This document shows, piece by piece, positions 56,501 to 60,398 of a stretch of DNA of 64,000 nucleotides. The notes under the pieces were generated by a model, which saw only the letters and a list, made by a program, of their open reading frames with translations, did not search any database and was not told the origin of the DNA. Every line of letters begins with the position of its first letter. The first letter of the stretch is position 1. This DNA comes from Atherinomorus stipes (lineage: Eukaryota; Chordata; Actinopteri; Atheriniformes; Atherinidae). The position numbers were made by a program, and so were the translations under genes. The DNA lies in assembly GCA_023101725.1 (NCBI GenBank), contig JALJCO010000066.1:62001-126000 (forward strand). Reading direction: 5' to 3'.

Positions 56501-59224
56501 GTGTGCTGCATAATGCGCTACGATTCGGTGGCCGAATTTCCCGCACTGCCCTGCGGATGTGACGTCAAATGACGTCAAATGACGCTGCACCCGCGTCCCC
56601 GACAGTTTTGATACAGGAAGAAGACGGTCACGGTGAATTCCAACACTGGAAGCGATAATTATGGATTCCTCTGCCGTCAGCAAACAATCCTACGAAGAAA
56701 AAGCGTAGTAAACAACATTATAGCTTCAGTTTGTGCACGCTCCCGTGACAGCTTGGCTCGTGGCTGCAGTTACCTGAAGCGCCAGTCGCGAATTTCATTT
56801 CTTAATCTTGCCTCAAGTTCGTTTAAAAAAAAAAACATTTTCATAATTATCATAATTATTGAATTCTAGTTATATTATTGGGAAACCTGCAACATAACAT
56901 CCGTAATGAGTTCCCTTGAATCCATTTAAGAAACAACAAAACAGAGATATCACATTAAAGGTATAGTCCGAAGTTTCCCCCCTGAAAACAAACATTCGAC
57001 TTGTGCAAGTGAAATCCGTCTCAAACTGCAGCTTTGGGGCTTTACTCGAGCGCAATAGTGCGTTTGAATGCAACTCTCTCTCCCCCTGTCTGTAATTCTC
57101 TCTTTCGTCTTGTTTTGTTGGGGTCGGGATGTTTCTGGGTGGAGATTTCTGTTTATGTCGCCAGCCAATAACAGAGCTAAGGACATGACGCTGTGTGGAA
57201 ATAAGCTCATGATTGGAGCAGATGGCAGTCACTTGAACTCTCAAAGGAAAAAAAAAAAGAGAGAAAGAAAACGACAGATGCACAGAAGAAAAGGTAAGAG
57301 CTTTAGATAGTGCACATTGGAAAACCAGGGTTAATATTGATTTGGCTTTTACTCGCTTCTGAGCTCTGAAGAACGAGGCGGCCATTAGCCTGAGCGGGAG
57401 GGGTGCTCAGTTTGAATACTGTTATTTGCAAACAGAAACGGTGGGGGGGACTTCGGACTCTACCTTTAAACACATATTGACCATTTCTACACTTTATTAA
57501 TTTTTCACTATCAGAGGCCTCAGTAGGGATAAAGATCTATACACAGCTGCACAGCTTGGTTTCCCTGTCTTTGTTCCCTGTCTTTCATGACTGGATGAAC
57601 TGATTAATCCAGGTGTGGCTGACCTCAGTAACCGGCCTGTGTCTGAGATGGTGGTCAGCAGCACTGGAGCACCACAAGGAACTGTTCTCTCACCATTCCT
57701 CTTCACACTGTACACCTCAGACTTCCAGTACAACTCTGAGTCCTGTCATCTGCAGAAATACTCTGATGACTCTGCAGTTGTGGGGTGTATCAGTGATGGA
57801 CAAGAAGTCGAGTACAAGGAACTGGTCAACCAGTTTGTGAAATGGTGCAGTAACAATCAGCTCATCTTAAATACCAGCAAGACTAAAGAGATGATTGTTG
57901 ACTTCAGGAGGAGCAAGAATAAGCAACATAGTCCTGTCTACATCCTGGAAGAGGAGGTGGAGGTGGTAGAGAACTACAAATACCTTGGAGTTCAGCTGGA
58001 CAACAGACTCGATTGGAAATGCAACACTGACTACATCTACAAGAAAGGTCAGAGCAGACTCTACTTCTTAAGGAAGCTGAGATCATTCAACGTCTGCACC
58101 AAGATGTTGCAGATCTTCTACAAGTCTGTTGTGGAAAGTGCAATTAGCTTTGCAGCATCTGCTGGGGAAGAAGCATCAGAATCAGAGACTTGAAGAAACT
58201 AAACAAGCTGATCAAGAATGCTGGTTCTGTTCTGGGAATAACTCTGGAGCCACTGGAGCTGATTGTTCAGAAAAAAATTCTGCACAAACTGATGAAGATG
58301 ATGGAGGACTCTTTCCATCCTCTCCACAACACGGTGAAGAATCAACAGAATGTGTTCAGTGGGAGGCTGCGTCAAGTTCGCTGTAGGACGGAGAGATACA
58401 GGAATTCATTCCTGCCAGCAACCATCACCCTAAAGAACAAGACTGACTGACTTATTATTGTTATAATATTGTTATATTATCATTTCATATAAATGCTATA
58501 TTGTTTTTTTTTTTTTTTAAAGTGAGCTTTTTACAATGCTGAAATTTTCTCCTGGGATGAATAAAGTGTTTTTTTTATTAAATTTATTTCAAGGAATAAA
58601 GAAAATTTTGCTTGTTCTATTGGCAGAATTTTTTGTTTGTTTTACTTTGTTTGTTTGTTTTTTGCTTATTACAAGAAAATTTTTTCACTTATTTTAAGAG
58701 TTGCCAAGATTATTTTGTTGTTGTTGTTGTTGTTTTTGGGTTTTTTTTTTTGCTTGTACTATGCAAAAAAATTGCCAACAGAACAAGCAAAATTTTCTTG
58801 TGTTTACATATGTATTTATTTTATCCTGCGGTTTTATTTGTATTTTATTTACATGCTGTTTTTATTTGTTTCATCCTCTTATTTTATTGATCATCTTCTG
58901 ATTTTATTATTTCTGTGTACAGCACTTTGGTCAACTGAGGTTGTTTTTCGATGTGCTTTATAAATAAATCTGACTGGACTATTTTGTTAAATATCCAGTA
59001 TCAGCTGTGATCGCACTCACCTACGTGCTGACTGGCCTTTTCTCCAGAAATGTTTCTGCTGCAAACGAGCAAAAGAGACAGAAAAAAAAGAACCAAACCT
59101 TTCTTTTTGTGGATGTGTTTGTGGAAATAAGAGTTTCCATTGAATGACATTTGCCTCCCAAAGCTGTACCTCATTTTACTCCTTTGTCTCCACAGTGGAG
59201 GCCCACTTTAAACACAAGCCTTGA
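8480..59224 (+). CDS. adap1: ADAP1 (centaurin-alpha-1): ArfGAP with dual PH domains, 11 coding exons
   Basis: Coding exons: 8480-8570, 32876-33003, 37599-37690, 44305-44388, 51261-51373, 51505-51651, 54018-54101, 54342-54404, 54910-54981, 55065-55293, 59196-59224. Without the one-base excess in exon 4 they join to 376 aa (human ADAP1 is 374). The protein stimulates GTP hydrolysis by Arf6 and binds PIP3/inositol phosphates at the plasma membrane. Domains: ArfGAP zinc finger Cys24, Cys27, Cys44, Cys47 with arginine finger R52 (HRN); PH1 about 133-233 with KRGRDNGQFLSRKFVL; PH2 about 255-358 with KTGPKHTEGFKKRWFTM; conserved tail VEAHFKHKP. The motif EKQEPYSAGYREGFLWKRG and this tail favour ADAP1 over ADAP2. 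All introns are GT-AG. The exon-4 frameshift would truncate the protein to 120 aa, removing both PH domains, if real. Confidence 0.93.
9220..9242. repeat. (GATA)n microsatellite
   Basis: About six AGAT units in intron 1 of ADAP1. Confidence 0.9.
9529..9994. mobile_element. MITE family H (AGCCCCGTTTCCACC termini), copy 1
   Basis: Begins AGCCCCGTTTCCACC followed by a GGGTCGGGTCGGG-like run, and ends with the inverse (CCCGACCCGACCCAGAAAC). Copy 2 at 40467-40930 is in the opposite orientation and shares long internal stretches, such as CGATCCAGACCAAAGAGGTG versus CACCTCTTTGGTCCGGATCG. It is non-coding; GC-rich arms make it a strong fold-back. Confidence 0.85.
9995..11015. other. ADAP1 intron 1, nothing recognised
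   Basis: No exon or clear mobile element. Near 10610-10680 a GAGAGTGATTGAT-like word recurs. Confidence 0.35.
11016..11583. mobile_element. MITE family I (GTTTACATGG termini), copy 1
   Basis: The left end reads TCACGTTTACATGGAG and the right end, inverted, CCACGTTTCCATGGAG. An internal TCATGTAAACGTTGA near 11190 suggests a subterminal repeat or a composite of two short elements. It is related to 15719-16535. Confidence 0.6.
11584..12470. other. ADAP1 intron 1, homopolymers and (TTCA)n only
   Basis: Contains poly-T followed by poly-G (about 11874-11900), a (TTG)n patch, and a short (TTCA)n near 12020. No exon is visible. Confidence 0.45.
12808..12990 (-). mobile_element. tRNA-derived SINE (AFC-like)
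   Basis: On the minus strand it has a B-box-like AGTTCGATTCCCGG, then CTTTGCTGCATGTTGTTCC and CTCTCTGCC with a CTTTCCTGTTA tail, typical of a widespread fish SINE. The head is degraded. A related copy sits at 34962-35101. Confidence 0.7.
13901..13998. repeat. Near-perfect hairpin, 44-nt arms, 10-nt loop
   Basis: Arms 13901-13944 and 13955-13998 are inverse complements at 42 of 44 positions, around the loop CAATCTTTTA. Both mismatches are C/A pairs on the plus strand and become G-U wobbles on the minus strand, so a minus-strand RNA could pair along the entire stem. It lies inside the hAT-like element. There is no evidence of expression. Confidence 0.9.
14262..14775 (-). repeat. Interspersed repeat family U, copy 1
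   Basis: The reverse complement matches 42330-42790: shared words include GTAAACATGTTTATTTCTGC, TGAACCTAAAATGATTTTTG and AGGACACGCCCCTAATTATG, with the end ATGGGAGTCTACGGGGATT. A third, shorter copy is at 39518-39670. No coding capacity is seen. Confidence 0.7.
14947..15718. other. ADAP1 intron 1, nothing recognised
   Basis: No exon, RNA or clear repeat ends found. Confidence 0.35.
15719..16535. mobile_element. MITE family I, copy 2
   Basis: The left end TGACTACGTTAACATGG pairs with the right end CCATGTAAACGCAGTGA. Subterminal ATGTGTTTACATGGACAG and GACATGTTTACATGATG are also inverted. Internal TCGGATCAGCTGA-type words repeat. Non-coding. Confidence 0.65.
16860..17420 (-). mobile_element. 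Decayed DNA-transposon end, related to 560-1096
   Basis: Shares the TTGCTGCCATCAAATTCA, AATAAAATATTGA and TCAAAATGTTTCA-like segments and overall order with 560-1096. Both look like the terminal part of one T2/Kolobok-like family. The terminal bases are eroded. Confidence 0.35.
17808..17839. repeat. Poly-C run (32 bp)
   Basis: An uninterrupted C homopolymer followed by A-rich DNA. On the minus strand this is a G run. The length is likely unreliable in assembly. Confidence 0.9.
17923..18251. mobile_element. TTAA-type MITE family F, copy 1
   Basis: Ends AAGCAACCCTTACCGATC and GGCAAGGGTTGCTTTAA are inverted, and the right flank keeps TTAA. Copy 2 at 61881-62211 is the reverse complement throughout (for example AATGGTGGGTCTGTCTTG, AGGATTGGTTGGAGTTTTCA). 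The size of about 330 bp and lack of coding suggest a piggyBac/Kolobok-type MITE. Confidence 0.8.
18307..18972. mobile_element. PIF/Harbinger-like MITE family E, copy 1
   Basis: Starts GGGCGCATTTACAAAGC and ends GCTTTGTGAATGCACCC, flanked by TAA and TTA. The inner part (GACTTGGTCCGATTGGGGAC and CAAACGGACTCTGATTC) matches copy 2 at 25370-25920. Confidence 0.8.
19040..19260. repeat. Fold-back repeat, ~90-bp arms
   Basis: The left arm (ATATGAGTGACCCAAGTGGG, TTTGTCCACAG, GGTGACCCCACC) is repeated inverted at about 19175-19245 (GGTGGGGCCACC, CTGTGGACAAACC, GGGTCCCTCATAT). The spacer holds another palindrome, GGGCCCCATATGTGG. It looks like a palindromic MITE; ends are not precisely defined. Confidence 0.7.
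19261..20317. other. ADAP1 intron 1, nothing recognised
   Basis: No exon or definable element. Short frames here have no recognised homology. Confidence 0.35.
20318..20450 (+). mobile_element. Tc1-like 3'-end relic (family S)
   Basis: Shares GAGGAATGTTTCCAACACCT and the terminal TAATAAAGTGGCTGTTGAGTG with the longer element at 34011-34958. Only the C-terminal transposase codons and 3' terminal repeat remain. Confidence 0.65.
20451..21069. other. ADAP1 intron 1, nothing recognised
   Basis: No supported feature between the Tc1 relic and the hAT element. Confidence 0.35.
21313..22866 (+). mobile_element. Tc1/mariner element with ~210-bp inverted repeats
   Basis: Arms at about 21313-21531 and 22655-22866 are inverse copies (GCAAATGAGTATTTTGACCA, GGTGTGGTCTAATGACATCA, CACCCTATATCAGGTGTGTT). 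The outermost bases differ between sides, so the TA flanks are uncertain. It encloses a near full-length transposase and lies within a hAT MITE. Confidence 0.85.
21540..22506 (+). pseudogene. Tc1/mariner transposase, frameshifted
   Basis: Start chosen at MGQKRDLTGSEKSKIGRYL (21540), because the ORF's earlier Met at 21513 lies in terminal-repeat sequence. The N-terminal HTH region (STLKIAKLLKHDHRTIKHF) precedes a DDE core: VLRTDEMTVSLDG (first Asp), IFMQVNAPSHAS (second Asp replaced by Asn in the usual QDNAPSHA motif) and SPDLNPIENLW (Glu). The frame shifts near 22285-22300, between LQER and KGLKEEKLMTW. The spacing between the last two acidic positions is about 36-37 residues, closer to DD37E-type families than DD34E, but the indel makes this uncertain. 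Inactive as written. Confidence 0.88.
23342..24009. other. ADAP1 intron 1, nothing recognised
   Basis: No exon or named repeat is visible. Confidence 0.35.
24010..24165. repeat. Short tandem repeat, ~29-30-bp unit, five copies
   Basis: Units of the form GTTAGTTCCAGGTTCTAGC plus GGGAAATG repeat about five times with point differences. Confidence 0.8.
24515..26000 (-). mobile_element. L2-like LINE 3' part, interrupted by a MITE
   Basis: The minus strand encodes the C-terminal half of a reverse transcriptase: FLTGHPQQVRVGSHTSSTL (upstream of the insertion), a frameshifted APPQGCVLSPFLYAF, the catalytic VKFADDTTVVGLISNG, then LNSSKTKEMVLDWRR, FKFLGVHVSEDLTW and a C-terminal ALLPSGRRYRS-like tail (here TLLPSGRRYRS). 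The 3' end (plus TTCTTTATTGTCATTGCAG at about 24519) is typical of fish L2-type elements. Family E MITE 25370-25920 splits it. Truncated at its 5' end and inactive. Confidence 0.88.
25370..25920. mobile_element. PIF/Harbinger-like MITE family E, copy 2
   Basis: Starts GGGCGCATTCAGAAAGC, ends GCTTTGTGAATGCGCCC, and is flanked by TCA on both sides (25367-25369, 25921-25923). It is inserted in the reverse-transcriptase frame of the LINE, which continues on both sides. 551 bp, non-coding. Confidence 0.88.
26001..27581. other. ADAP1 intron 1, no supported gene
   Basis: The only longer frame (26705-27016, 103 codons, with a hydrophobic segment) has no recognised family, splice context or codon signature, so it is not called. 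No clear repeat ends. Confidence 0.4.
27590..28256. mobile_element. hAT MITE (family C), exact 8-bp duplication
   Basis: Ends TAGGGATGGGCATATCGATA and GTGTCGCCCATCCCTA. The 8-bp flanks are both GCACCAAC (27582-27589, 28257-28264). Subterminal TATCGATAC words abound. 667 bp, AT-rich, containing a (GAT)n patch; no transposase. Confidence 0.93.
28265..29322. other. ADAP1 intron 1, nothing recognised
   Basis: Mixed AT-rich DNA with no exon or clear mobile element. Confidence 0.35.
29323..31806. repeat. Minisatellite, ~43-bp unit, about 31 copies, split by a hAT
   Basis: The unit is GTGATAAGGAGACGTCTCAG followed by TGTGGGTAGTTAGTCATGTA and ACC. Two diverged units (29323-29416) precede the hAT, and about 29 units follow (30554-31806). 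The inner units are highly alike and the edge units diverged. Each unit carries the palindrome GAGACGTCTC. Located in ADAP1 intron 1, ending about 1.1 kb before exon 2. Confidence 0.95.
29417..30553. mobile_element. hAT-like element inserted in the minisatellite
   Basis: Ends TAGGGATGCTCCGATCCGAT and CATCGGTGCATCCCTA. Flanks GTGATAAG (29409-29416) and GTGAAAAG (30554-30561) are an 8-bp duplication of minisatellite sequence with one difference. About 1.14 kb, no intact transposase. The same family as 12471-14946. Confidence 0.9.
31807..32875. other. End of ADAP1 intron 1
   Basis: Contains a (CAG)n patch at about 31912-31928 and, before exon 2, a long C/T-rich stretch (about 32690-32870) that serves as an extended polypyrimidine tract. 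No other feature. Confidence 0.5.
32876..33003 (+). CDS. adap1: ADAP1 exon 2 (ArfGAP core)
   Basis: Completes Glu31 and encodes residues 32-73: PDWASLTLGVFVCQACSLLH, RNIPDISQVKSVQDTWDASE and VE. Holds Cys44, Cys47 and arginine finger R52. It has LL where relatives have GI before HRN, and SVQDTW where human has SVRLDAW, one codon fewer. Acceptor tgcag, donor GTAGGG. Confidence 0.92.
33295..33590. repeat. Degenerate tandem repeat, AGTCAGAAACTC units
   Basis: Repeats of roughly 30-45 bp around GAGTCTAGTCAGAAACTC and GGGTTAACTT, with irregular spacing, in intron 2. A shorter block in the opposite orientation is at about 43975-44050. Confidence 0.75.
34011..34958 (+). mobile_element. Tc1-like element (family S), decayed
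   Basis: The left end CACTCACTGGCCTCTATTAC and the right end GTACCTAGTAAAGTGGTCAG are eroded inverse forms of a terminus common in fish (CACTGGCCACTTTATTAGG). Inside, plus-strand transposase pieces appear: RGPHQVPLLSAKNGELRLQF, THQNWTIEDGRED, then near the end LQQLCDAIMSIWSKISEECF. Multiple stops; inactive. Confidence 0.8.
34962..35101 (-). mobile_element. tRNA-derived SINE fragment (AFC-like)
   Basis: The minus strand has a head like AGCTCAACTGGTTGAGCAGC, then CCTTGCTGCATGTCATACCC and CTTTCCTGTCTGTCACC, matching 12808-12990. Its head abuts the start of the next element, so the SINE was probably the target of that insertion. Confidence 0.7.
35102..36553. mobile_element. PIF/Harbinger-like element (family J), 1.45 kb
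   Basis: Ends GGCCCTCATTTATCAAACGA and TCGTTTGATAAATGAGGGCC are perfect inverses, flanked by AGT on each side (3-bp duplication). Subterminal CGTACGA words repeat. The interior includes a GC-rich stretch (about 35880-36210) but no convincing transposase. Similar in design to 60477-61705. Confidence 0.85.
35689..35740. repeat. Poly-C (22 bp) plus (AC)n
   Basis: A C run 35689-35710 followed by an AC dinucleotide run to about 35740, within element J. Confidence 0.9.
36598..36780 (-). mobile_element. tRNA-derived SINE (DANA/Mermaid-like)
   Basis: The minus strand reads a tRNA-like head (GGTGGCTAGCACTGTGGCC, then GGTTTGAACC as a B box) followed by GTTTGCATGTTCTCCCCGTG and TGTGTGGGATCTCT, the conserved body of a common fish SINE. 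The family name is from memory. Confidence 0.75.
36781..37598. other. End of ADAP1 intron 2
   Basis: Holds a 27-bp A run (36860-36886). Otherwise no feature before the exon 3 acceptor. Confidence 0.45.
37599..37690 (+). CDS. adap1: ADAP1 exon 3
   Basis: Residues 74-103, LIAELGNSAAKAKYEQKVPA then FYYRPTHTDC, plus AA of Lys104: the C-terminal helices of the ArfGAP domain. Human equivalent FMASHGNDAARARFESKVPS. Acceptor tttcag, donor GTAAGT. Confidence 0.93.
37691..39517. other. ADAP1 intron 3, nothing recognised
   Basis: AT-rich DNA (especially A-rich at 38560-38760) without definable elements. Confidence 0.4.
39518..39670 (+). repeat. Repeat family U, short copy
   Basis: Shares GGGGCAAACTCCAGTGGAAAAG, CCATTAGGGGCTCCAAAACA and GACTCCCATGTTAAAAAG with the copy at 42330-42790, truncated after the CAACTTCA motif. 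Confidence 0.7.
39671..40466. other. ADAP1 intron 3, nothing recognised
   Basis: No exon or repeat ends identified. Confidence 0.35.
40467..40930. mobile_element. MITE family H, copy 2
   Basis: Ends AGCCCCGTTTCCACCCGC and GCTGGTGGAAAAGGGGCT are inverses. The body is the reverse complement of 9529-9994. No coding function. Confidence 0.85.
40931..41969. other. ADAP1 intron 3, nothing recognised
   Basis: No exon or repeat ends identified. Confidence 0.35.
41970..42125 (+). mobile_element. Tc1-like 3'-end relic (family S)
   Basis: Shares CATGTCAACATGAACCAAAA, TCGGAGGAAGGTTTCCATCA and AGGATAAAGTGGCTGTGA with 34011-34958 and 20318-20450. Confidence 0.65.
42330..42790 (+). repeat. Interspersed repeat family U, longest copy
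   Basis: Begins near AGGGGCAAACTCGTCTGG and extends through GCGTGTCCTTTTGATTGACA to GGCTCGGTTAGCATTTAGCC. Matches 14262-14775 (inverted) and 39518-39670. Terminal structure and class are unclear. Confidence 0.7.
43175..43480. repeat. MITE-like repeat (family T), copy 2
   Basis: Contains CTTGGCCACTCTTGAAATAA, an A run at 43229-43247, GCTTGTTATAAGCAAAAAAT and CAATGGAACAAGTG, plus a motif TTTTGATTAGAAATTAG near the right side. Related to 2878-3112 and 58585-58810. Confidence 0.55.
43503..43699 (+). mobile_element. TTAA-type MITE family G, right half only
   Basis: Matches the right end of 62208-62984: GATAATGCCTTATATAG, GAGTAAATGCATGCATAAAT, and AAGCAAAAGTTATCCTTTA at the end. Confidence 0.7.
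43775..43812. mobile_element. MITE family H, terminal fragment
   Basis: Only the terminus remains: GACCCGCAGGTGGAAACGGG followed by GCTTT. Confidence 0.65.
43975..44050. repeat. Short tandem block related to 33295-33590
   Basis: Repeats GTTTCTGACTAGACT and TTAAGTTAACTC, the reverse complement of the intron 2 units. Confidence 0.6.
44305..44388 (+). CDS. adap1: ADAP1 exon 4, with an apparent +1 frameshift
   Basis: Intended residues 105-131 (LLREQWIRAKYE, then RNEFEFIEKQEPYSA) link the ArfGAP to PH1. As written the exon is 84 nt, but phases of exons 3 and 5 require 83. The excess is one A: after TAC GAA the sequence reads AAG AAA CGA GTT TGA, a stop, whereas one A less restores the conserved reading into the correct GTACGT donor. 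Splice sites on both sides are normal. Confidence 0.9.
44452..44514. repeat. (GT)n followed by poly-G
   Basis: Imperfect GT repeat that ends in a run of 12-13 G, just after exon 4. Confidence 0.9.
44780..45240 (+). mobile_element. CR1/Rex-like LINE fragment
   Basis: Plus-strand remnants of the reverse-transcriptase C-terminal region: QAFITSSRDCCN (from ITSRLDYCN), LFSGCPNNSFK, LCTGCHYKLGQN, and further frames recalling YQAPLLWN. Many stops and shifts. Confidence 0.65.
45241..46890. other. ADAP1 intron 4, simple repeats only
   Basis: Holds a GT run near 46178-46214, an AC run near 46350-46372 and an 18-bp G run at 46489-46506. The 138- and 154-codon frames here span these repeats and are not credible genes. 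Confidence 0.45.
46891..47202. mobile_element. hAT MITE (family B), exact 8-bp duplication
   Basis: Ends TAGGGCTGGAAAAAAAATTG and CGATTTTTTTTCCCAGCCCTA-like (right end CCCAGCCCTA) are inverse. Flanks are both ACGGTGGA (46883-46890, 47203-47210). 312 bp. The centre carries several CTCGTGAG/CTCGCGAG palindromes, including a perfect TCTCGCGAGA at 47036-47045. Confidence 0.93.
47598..48116. mobile_element. hAT MITE (family A), complete copy with nested family B part
   Basis: Ends CAGGGCTGGACGATATAG and TTATCGTCCAGCCCTA; the 8-bp flanks are both TCAGTGAA (47590-47597, 48117-48124). The segment at about 47758-47903 (AATCTCGTGAGATTTTG to CCCCAGCCCTA) is one half of a family B element, flanked by GCAATAAA and GTAATAAA, so B landed inside A and later lost its other half. 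Confidence 0.92.
48125..49185. other. ADAP1 intron 4, nothing recognised
   Basis: No exon or repeat ends. The 105-codon minus-strand frame at 48503-48820 has no recognised homology. Confidence 0.35.
49186..49945. mobile_element. TTAA-flanked MITE family K
   Basis: Ends TTAAAGCAGAACTCAGTAA and TTACTGAGTTCTGCTTTAA are perfect inverses, consistent with a TTAA target duplication. 760 bp. It contains a 199-codon plus-strand frame (49537-50136) that runs out past the element and has no known homology. Confidence 0.88.
49946..50534. other. ADAP1 intron 4, nothing recognised
   Basis: Includes an AT-rich ATAATATAATAA run (50375-50415). No gene. Confidence 0.4.
50535..50757. repeat. Fold-back repeat, ~100-bp arms
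   Basis: The left arm GGGCTTTATGCACAACTCC through TCCTGTCTTTCAG and ACAGGTGTG is repeated inverted, ending GGAGTTGTGCATAAAGCC. A half copy of the arm (CCCTGTCTTTCATGACTGG to GGTGTGGCTGACCTCAGTAA) is at about 57560-57632. Confidence 0.8.
50758..51260. other. End of ADAP1 intron 4
   Basis: No feature other than the exon 5 acceptor tract. Confidence 0.4.
51261..51373 (+). CDS. adap1: ADAP1 exon 5 (start of PH1)
   Basis: Completes Gly132 and encodes residues 133-169: YREGFLWKRGRDNGQFLSRK, then FVLSEREGALKYFNKQD. The basic first strands carry the phosphoinositide-binding pattern (K..R.RK). Acceptor tctcag, donor GTGAGC. Confidence 0.95.
51505..51651 (+). CDS. adap1: ADAP1 exon 6 (PH1 core)
   Basis: Residues 170-218 in phase 0: ARDPKAIMKIETLNATFQPA, KIGNPCGLQITYLKDNSTRN and IFVYHSDAK. 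Nearly identical to human over this stretch. Acceptor TCAAG, donor GTTTAC (weak). Intron 5 is 131 bp. Confidence 0.95.
51652..53377. other. ADAP1 intron 6, nothing recognised
   Basis: No exon or clear element until the MITE at 53378. Confidence 0.4.
53378..53576. mobile_element. MITE with CACACT termini, copy 2
   Basis: Runs from ACACACTGAAACTCTTGGG to TTTTTAGTGTGT; the body is the reverse complement of 7078-7335. Confidence 0.78.
53828..53960. mobile_element. Short hAT MITE (family M) next to exon 7
   Basis: Ends CAGGGGTGTCCAGCTCTGG and CTTTGGACACCCTTG. Flanks CTTTAGAT (53820-53827) and CCTTAGAT (53961-53968) form an 8-bp duplication with one change. It lies 57 bp upstream of exon 7, close to the branch-point zone. 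Confidence 0.9.
54018..54101 (+). CDS. adap1: ADAP1 exon 7 (end of PH1)
   Basis: Residues 219-246: EMVDWFNAIRAARFHYLQVA and FPGASDEE, the C-terminal PH helix with its conserved Trp. Acceptor acgcag, donor GTAAAG. Confidence 0.95.
54342..54404 (+). CDS. adap1: ADAP1 exon 8
   Basis: Residues 247-267: LVPKLTRNFMKEGF then MEKTGPK, the linker and first strand of PH2. Donor GTTTGT. Confidence 0.95.
54910..54981 (+). CDS. adap1: ADAP1 exon 9
   Basis: Residues 268-291: HTEGFKKRWFTMDDRRLMYF and KDPL. With exon 8 it forms the basic pocket of PH2. Donor GTGAGA. Intron 9 is only 83 bp. Confidence 0.95.
55065..55293 (+). CDS. adap1: ADAP1 exon 10 (bulk of PH2)
   Basis: Residues 292-367, from DAYARGEVFIGSKENSYTVL through HGITIVTPDRKFLFACETEA to NRPMRPQEYA. 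The first base of Val368 ends the exon. Acceptor GAAAG, donor GTGGTT. Confidence 0.95.
55294..56954. other. ADAP1 intron 10, nothing recognised
   Basis: AT-rich, without identifiable exon or element. Confidence 0.4.
56955..57468. mobile_element. TTAA-flanked MITE family L
   Basis: Ends TTAAAGGTATAGTCCGAAG and CTTCGGACTCTACCTTTAA are inverses with one difference, with TTAA on each side. About 514 bp. Confidence 0.88.
57545..58580 (+). mobile_element. L2-like LINE 3' part
   Basis: The plus strand encodes a reverse transcriptase from VVSSTGAPQGTVLSPFLFTL through the catalytic QKYSDDSAVVGCISDG and ILNTSKTKEMIVDFRRS to YKYLGVQLDNRLDW and LYFLRKLRSFNVCTKMLQIF. A frameshift near 58150-58190 separates the last part (LIKNAGSVLGITLEPLELIV). 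The 5' end is truncated against a half copy of the fold-back arm. The 3' end is T-rich and has GATGAATAAAGTG. Confidence 0.88.
58585..58810. repeat. MITE-like repeat (family T), copy 3
   Basis: AAAATTTTGCTTGTTCTATT near the left and GAACAAGCAAAATTTTCTTG near the right are inverted. GAGTTGCCAAGATTATTTTG corresponds to the CTTGGTCACTC motif of the other copies. Contains (TTG)n. Confidence 0.65.
59196..59224 (+). CDS. adap1: ADAP1 exon 11 (C-terminus and stop)
   Basis: Completes Val368 and encodes EAHFKHKP, then TGA at 59222-59224. The tail is identical to human ADAP1 as I recall it and absent from ADAP2. Acceptor cacag. Confidence 0.93.
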
Positions 59225-60113
59225 AGAGCGCTGGAAGTCCAAACTCGAGCAGACCGACCCGGTCTCAATCAGAGACATCCCCCGCAGCGGGTCACAGCAC
59301 ACCACCATGGGGTGGGGTTGGGGGTCAGGAAGAAGAGAAATCCACAGAGGAACTCCAGTCTGAGTGGGTGCTGGTGGTGAGATCCGAGAACCAGGGTAGA
59401 TGATGTCATCCCTATTGGGCCTACCAACCTTGTGCTGTACATTATCATAGCAGACCCCCCTCCCCTCCCCTCTACCCTGGATTTGGTCTTGTGGATGGTT
59501 CATTCTGCCTGTAATCTAATGTAATTATGTAATCTAGAGTCATTTCACTGGTCGCTAAACAAAGACGATGCATTGTTAATTTATTGAATGTACAGTTCTG
59601 ATGACAGTGGCTTACTGTGTGTGTGGAATTGTGATGTTTTCATTGAGATGCTGTGAGCTCATCCAAACCCTGGTAAACCTGAATCTACAAAGTGCTGTTA
59701 ACAACAAATATCCATGTAAAACTGGCAGCCAGACAGAACACCGGCGCTAGTTAACACAGCTGCAGCAGGCTGCTCTGCATCCAGGCAGCGTTCTTTTAAA
59801 ACCCGAGAGCTCTTCTCCGGTTTATTTCTACTCTCCATCATACCAAGTCATCGTAGACGTAGTTACTGCTGCTTTCAAGGATTGTAAGTGACAGGATTGT
59901 AATTTATAGAGCACCTCTACAACAGTTTAATTTCCTTGCATCTTGTTTTAAAGACATGCTGTTGCGTTGATTACAGTTATAGTGAGAGTTTGTTTCATTA
60001 TGAAAATCCTCACATCAATACAGATGAGCCTGGATTATTCTCAGTGTTCACTTCTTACTGTTTTCTCTGGGACTACATCATGATTTATGTCTCATCCGTC
60101 ATGTTCTGATCCC
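59225..60113 (+). other. adap1: ADAP1 3' UTR
   Basis: Non-coding stretch from the stop to the first AATAAA. Contains an early GTGGGGTTGGGGG-type patch (about 59309) and CCCCTCCCCTCCCC (about 59456), otherwise unremarkable. Confidence 0.6.
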
Positions 60114-60119
60114 AATAAA
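60114..60119 (+). promoter_or_regulatory. adap1: Candidate ADAP1 poly(A) signal
   Basis: The first canonical AATAAA after the stop codon, about 890 nt downstream. A GT-rich stretch (GGTTTGTGTTCGTGT) begins about 35 nt later, as expected of a downstream element. Confidence 0.6.
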
Positions 60120-60398
60120 CTTCAATCCTGAGTAGAGCATAAAAACTACACCAAAGGTTTGTGTTCGTGTACAGTTGTATCACACATTATAGCGGGTTTT
60201 ATGGCCTTAAATGAAAAAGTAGACATGGACCTCAACATAACCTTTTGCTAAGATAATCTAACAACATGGTAAGTGGTGCACGTCTTACACCTCTTCTGAA
60301 TTTGTATTGTATCATTTGCAAAGTTATGAGAGTCTAATTTGTCCAGCAGATGGAGCTCTTCCATCAAACATAACACTACTGAAATCATGGATGCCCAA

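Noticed and set aside
8480..59224. ADAP2 as an alternative identity
   Set aside because: EKQEPYSAGYREGFLWKRG, the second PH sequence and the VEAHFKHKP tail fit ADAP1; COX19 adjacency also fits ADAP1.
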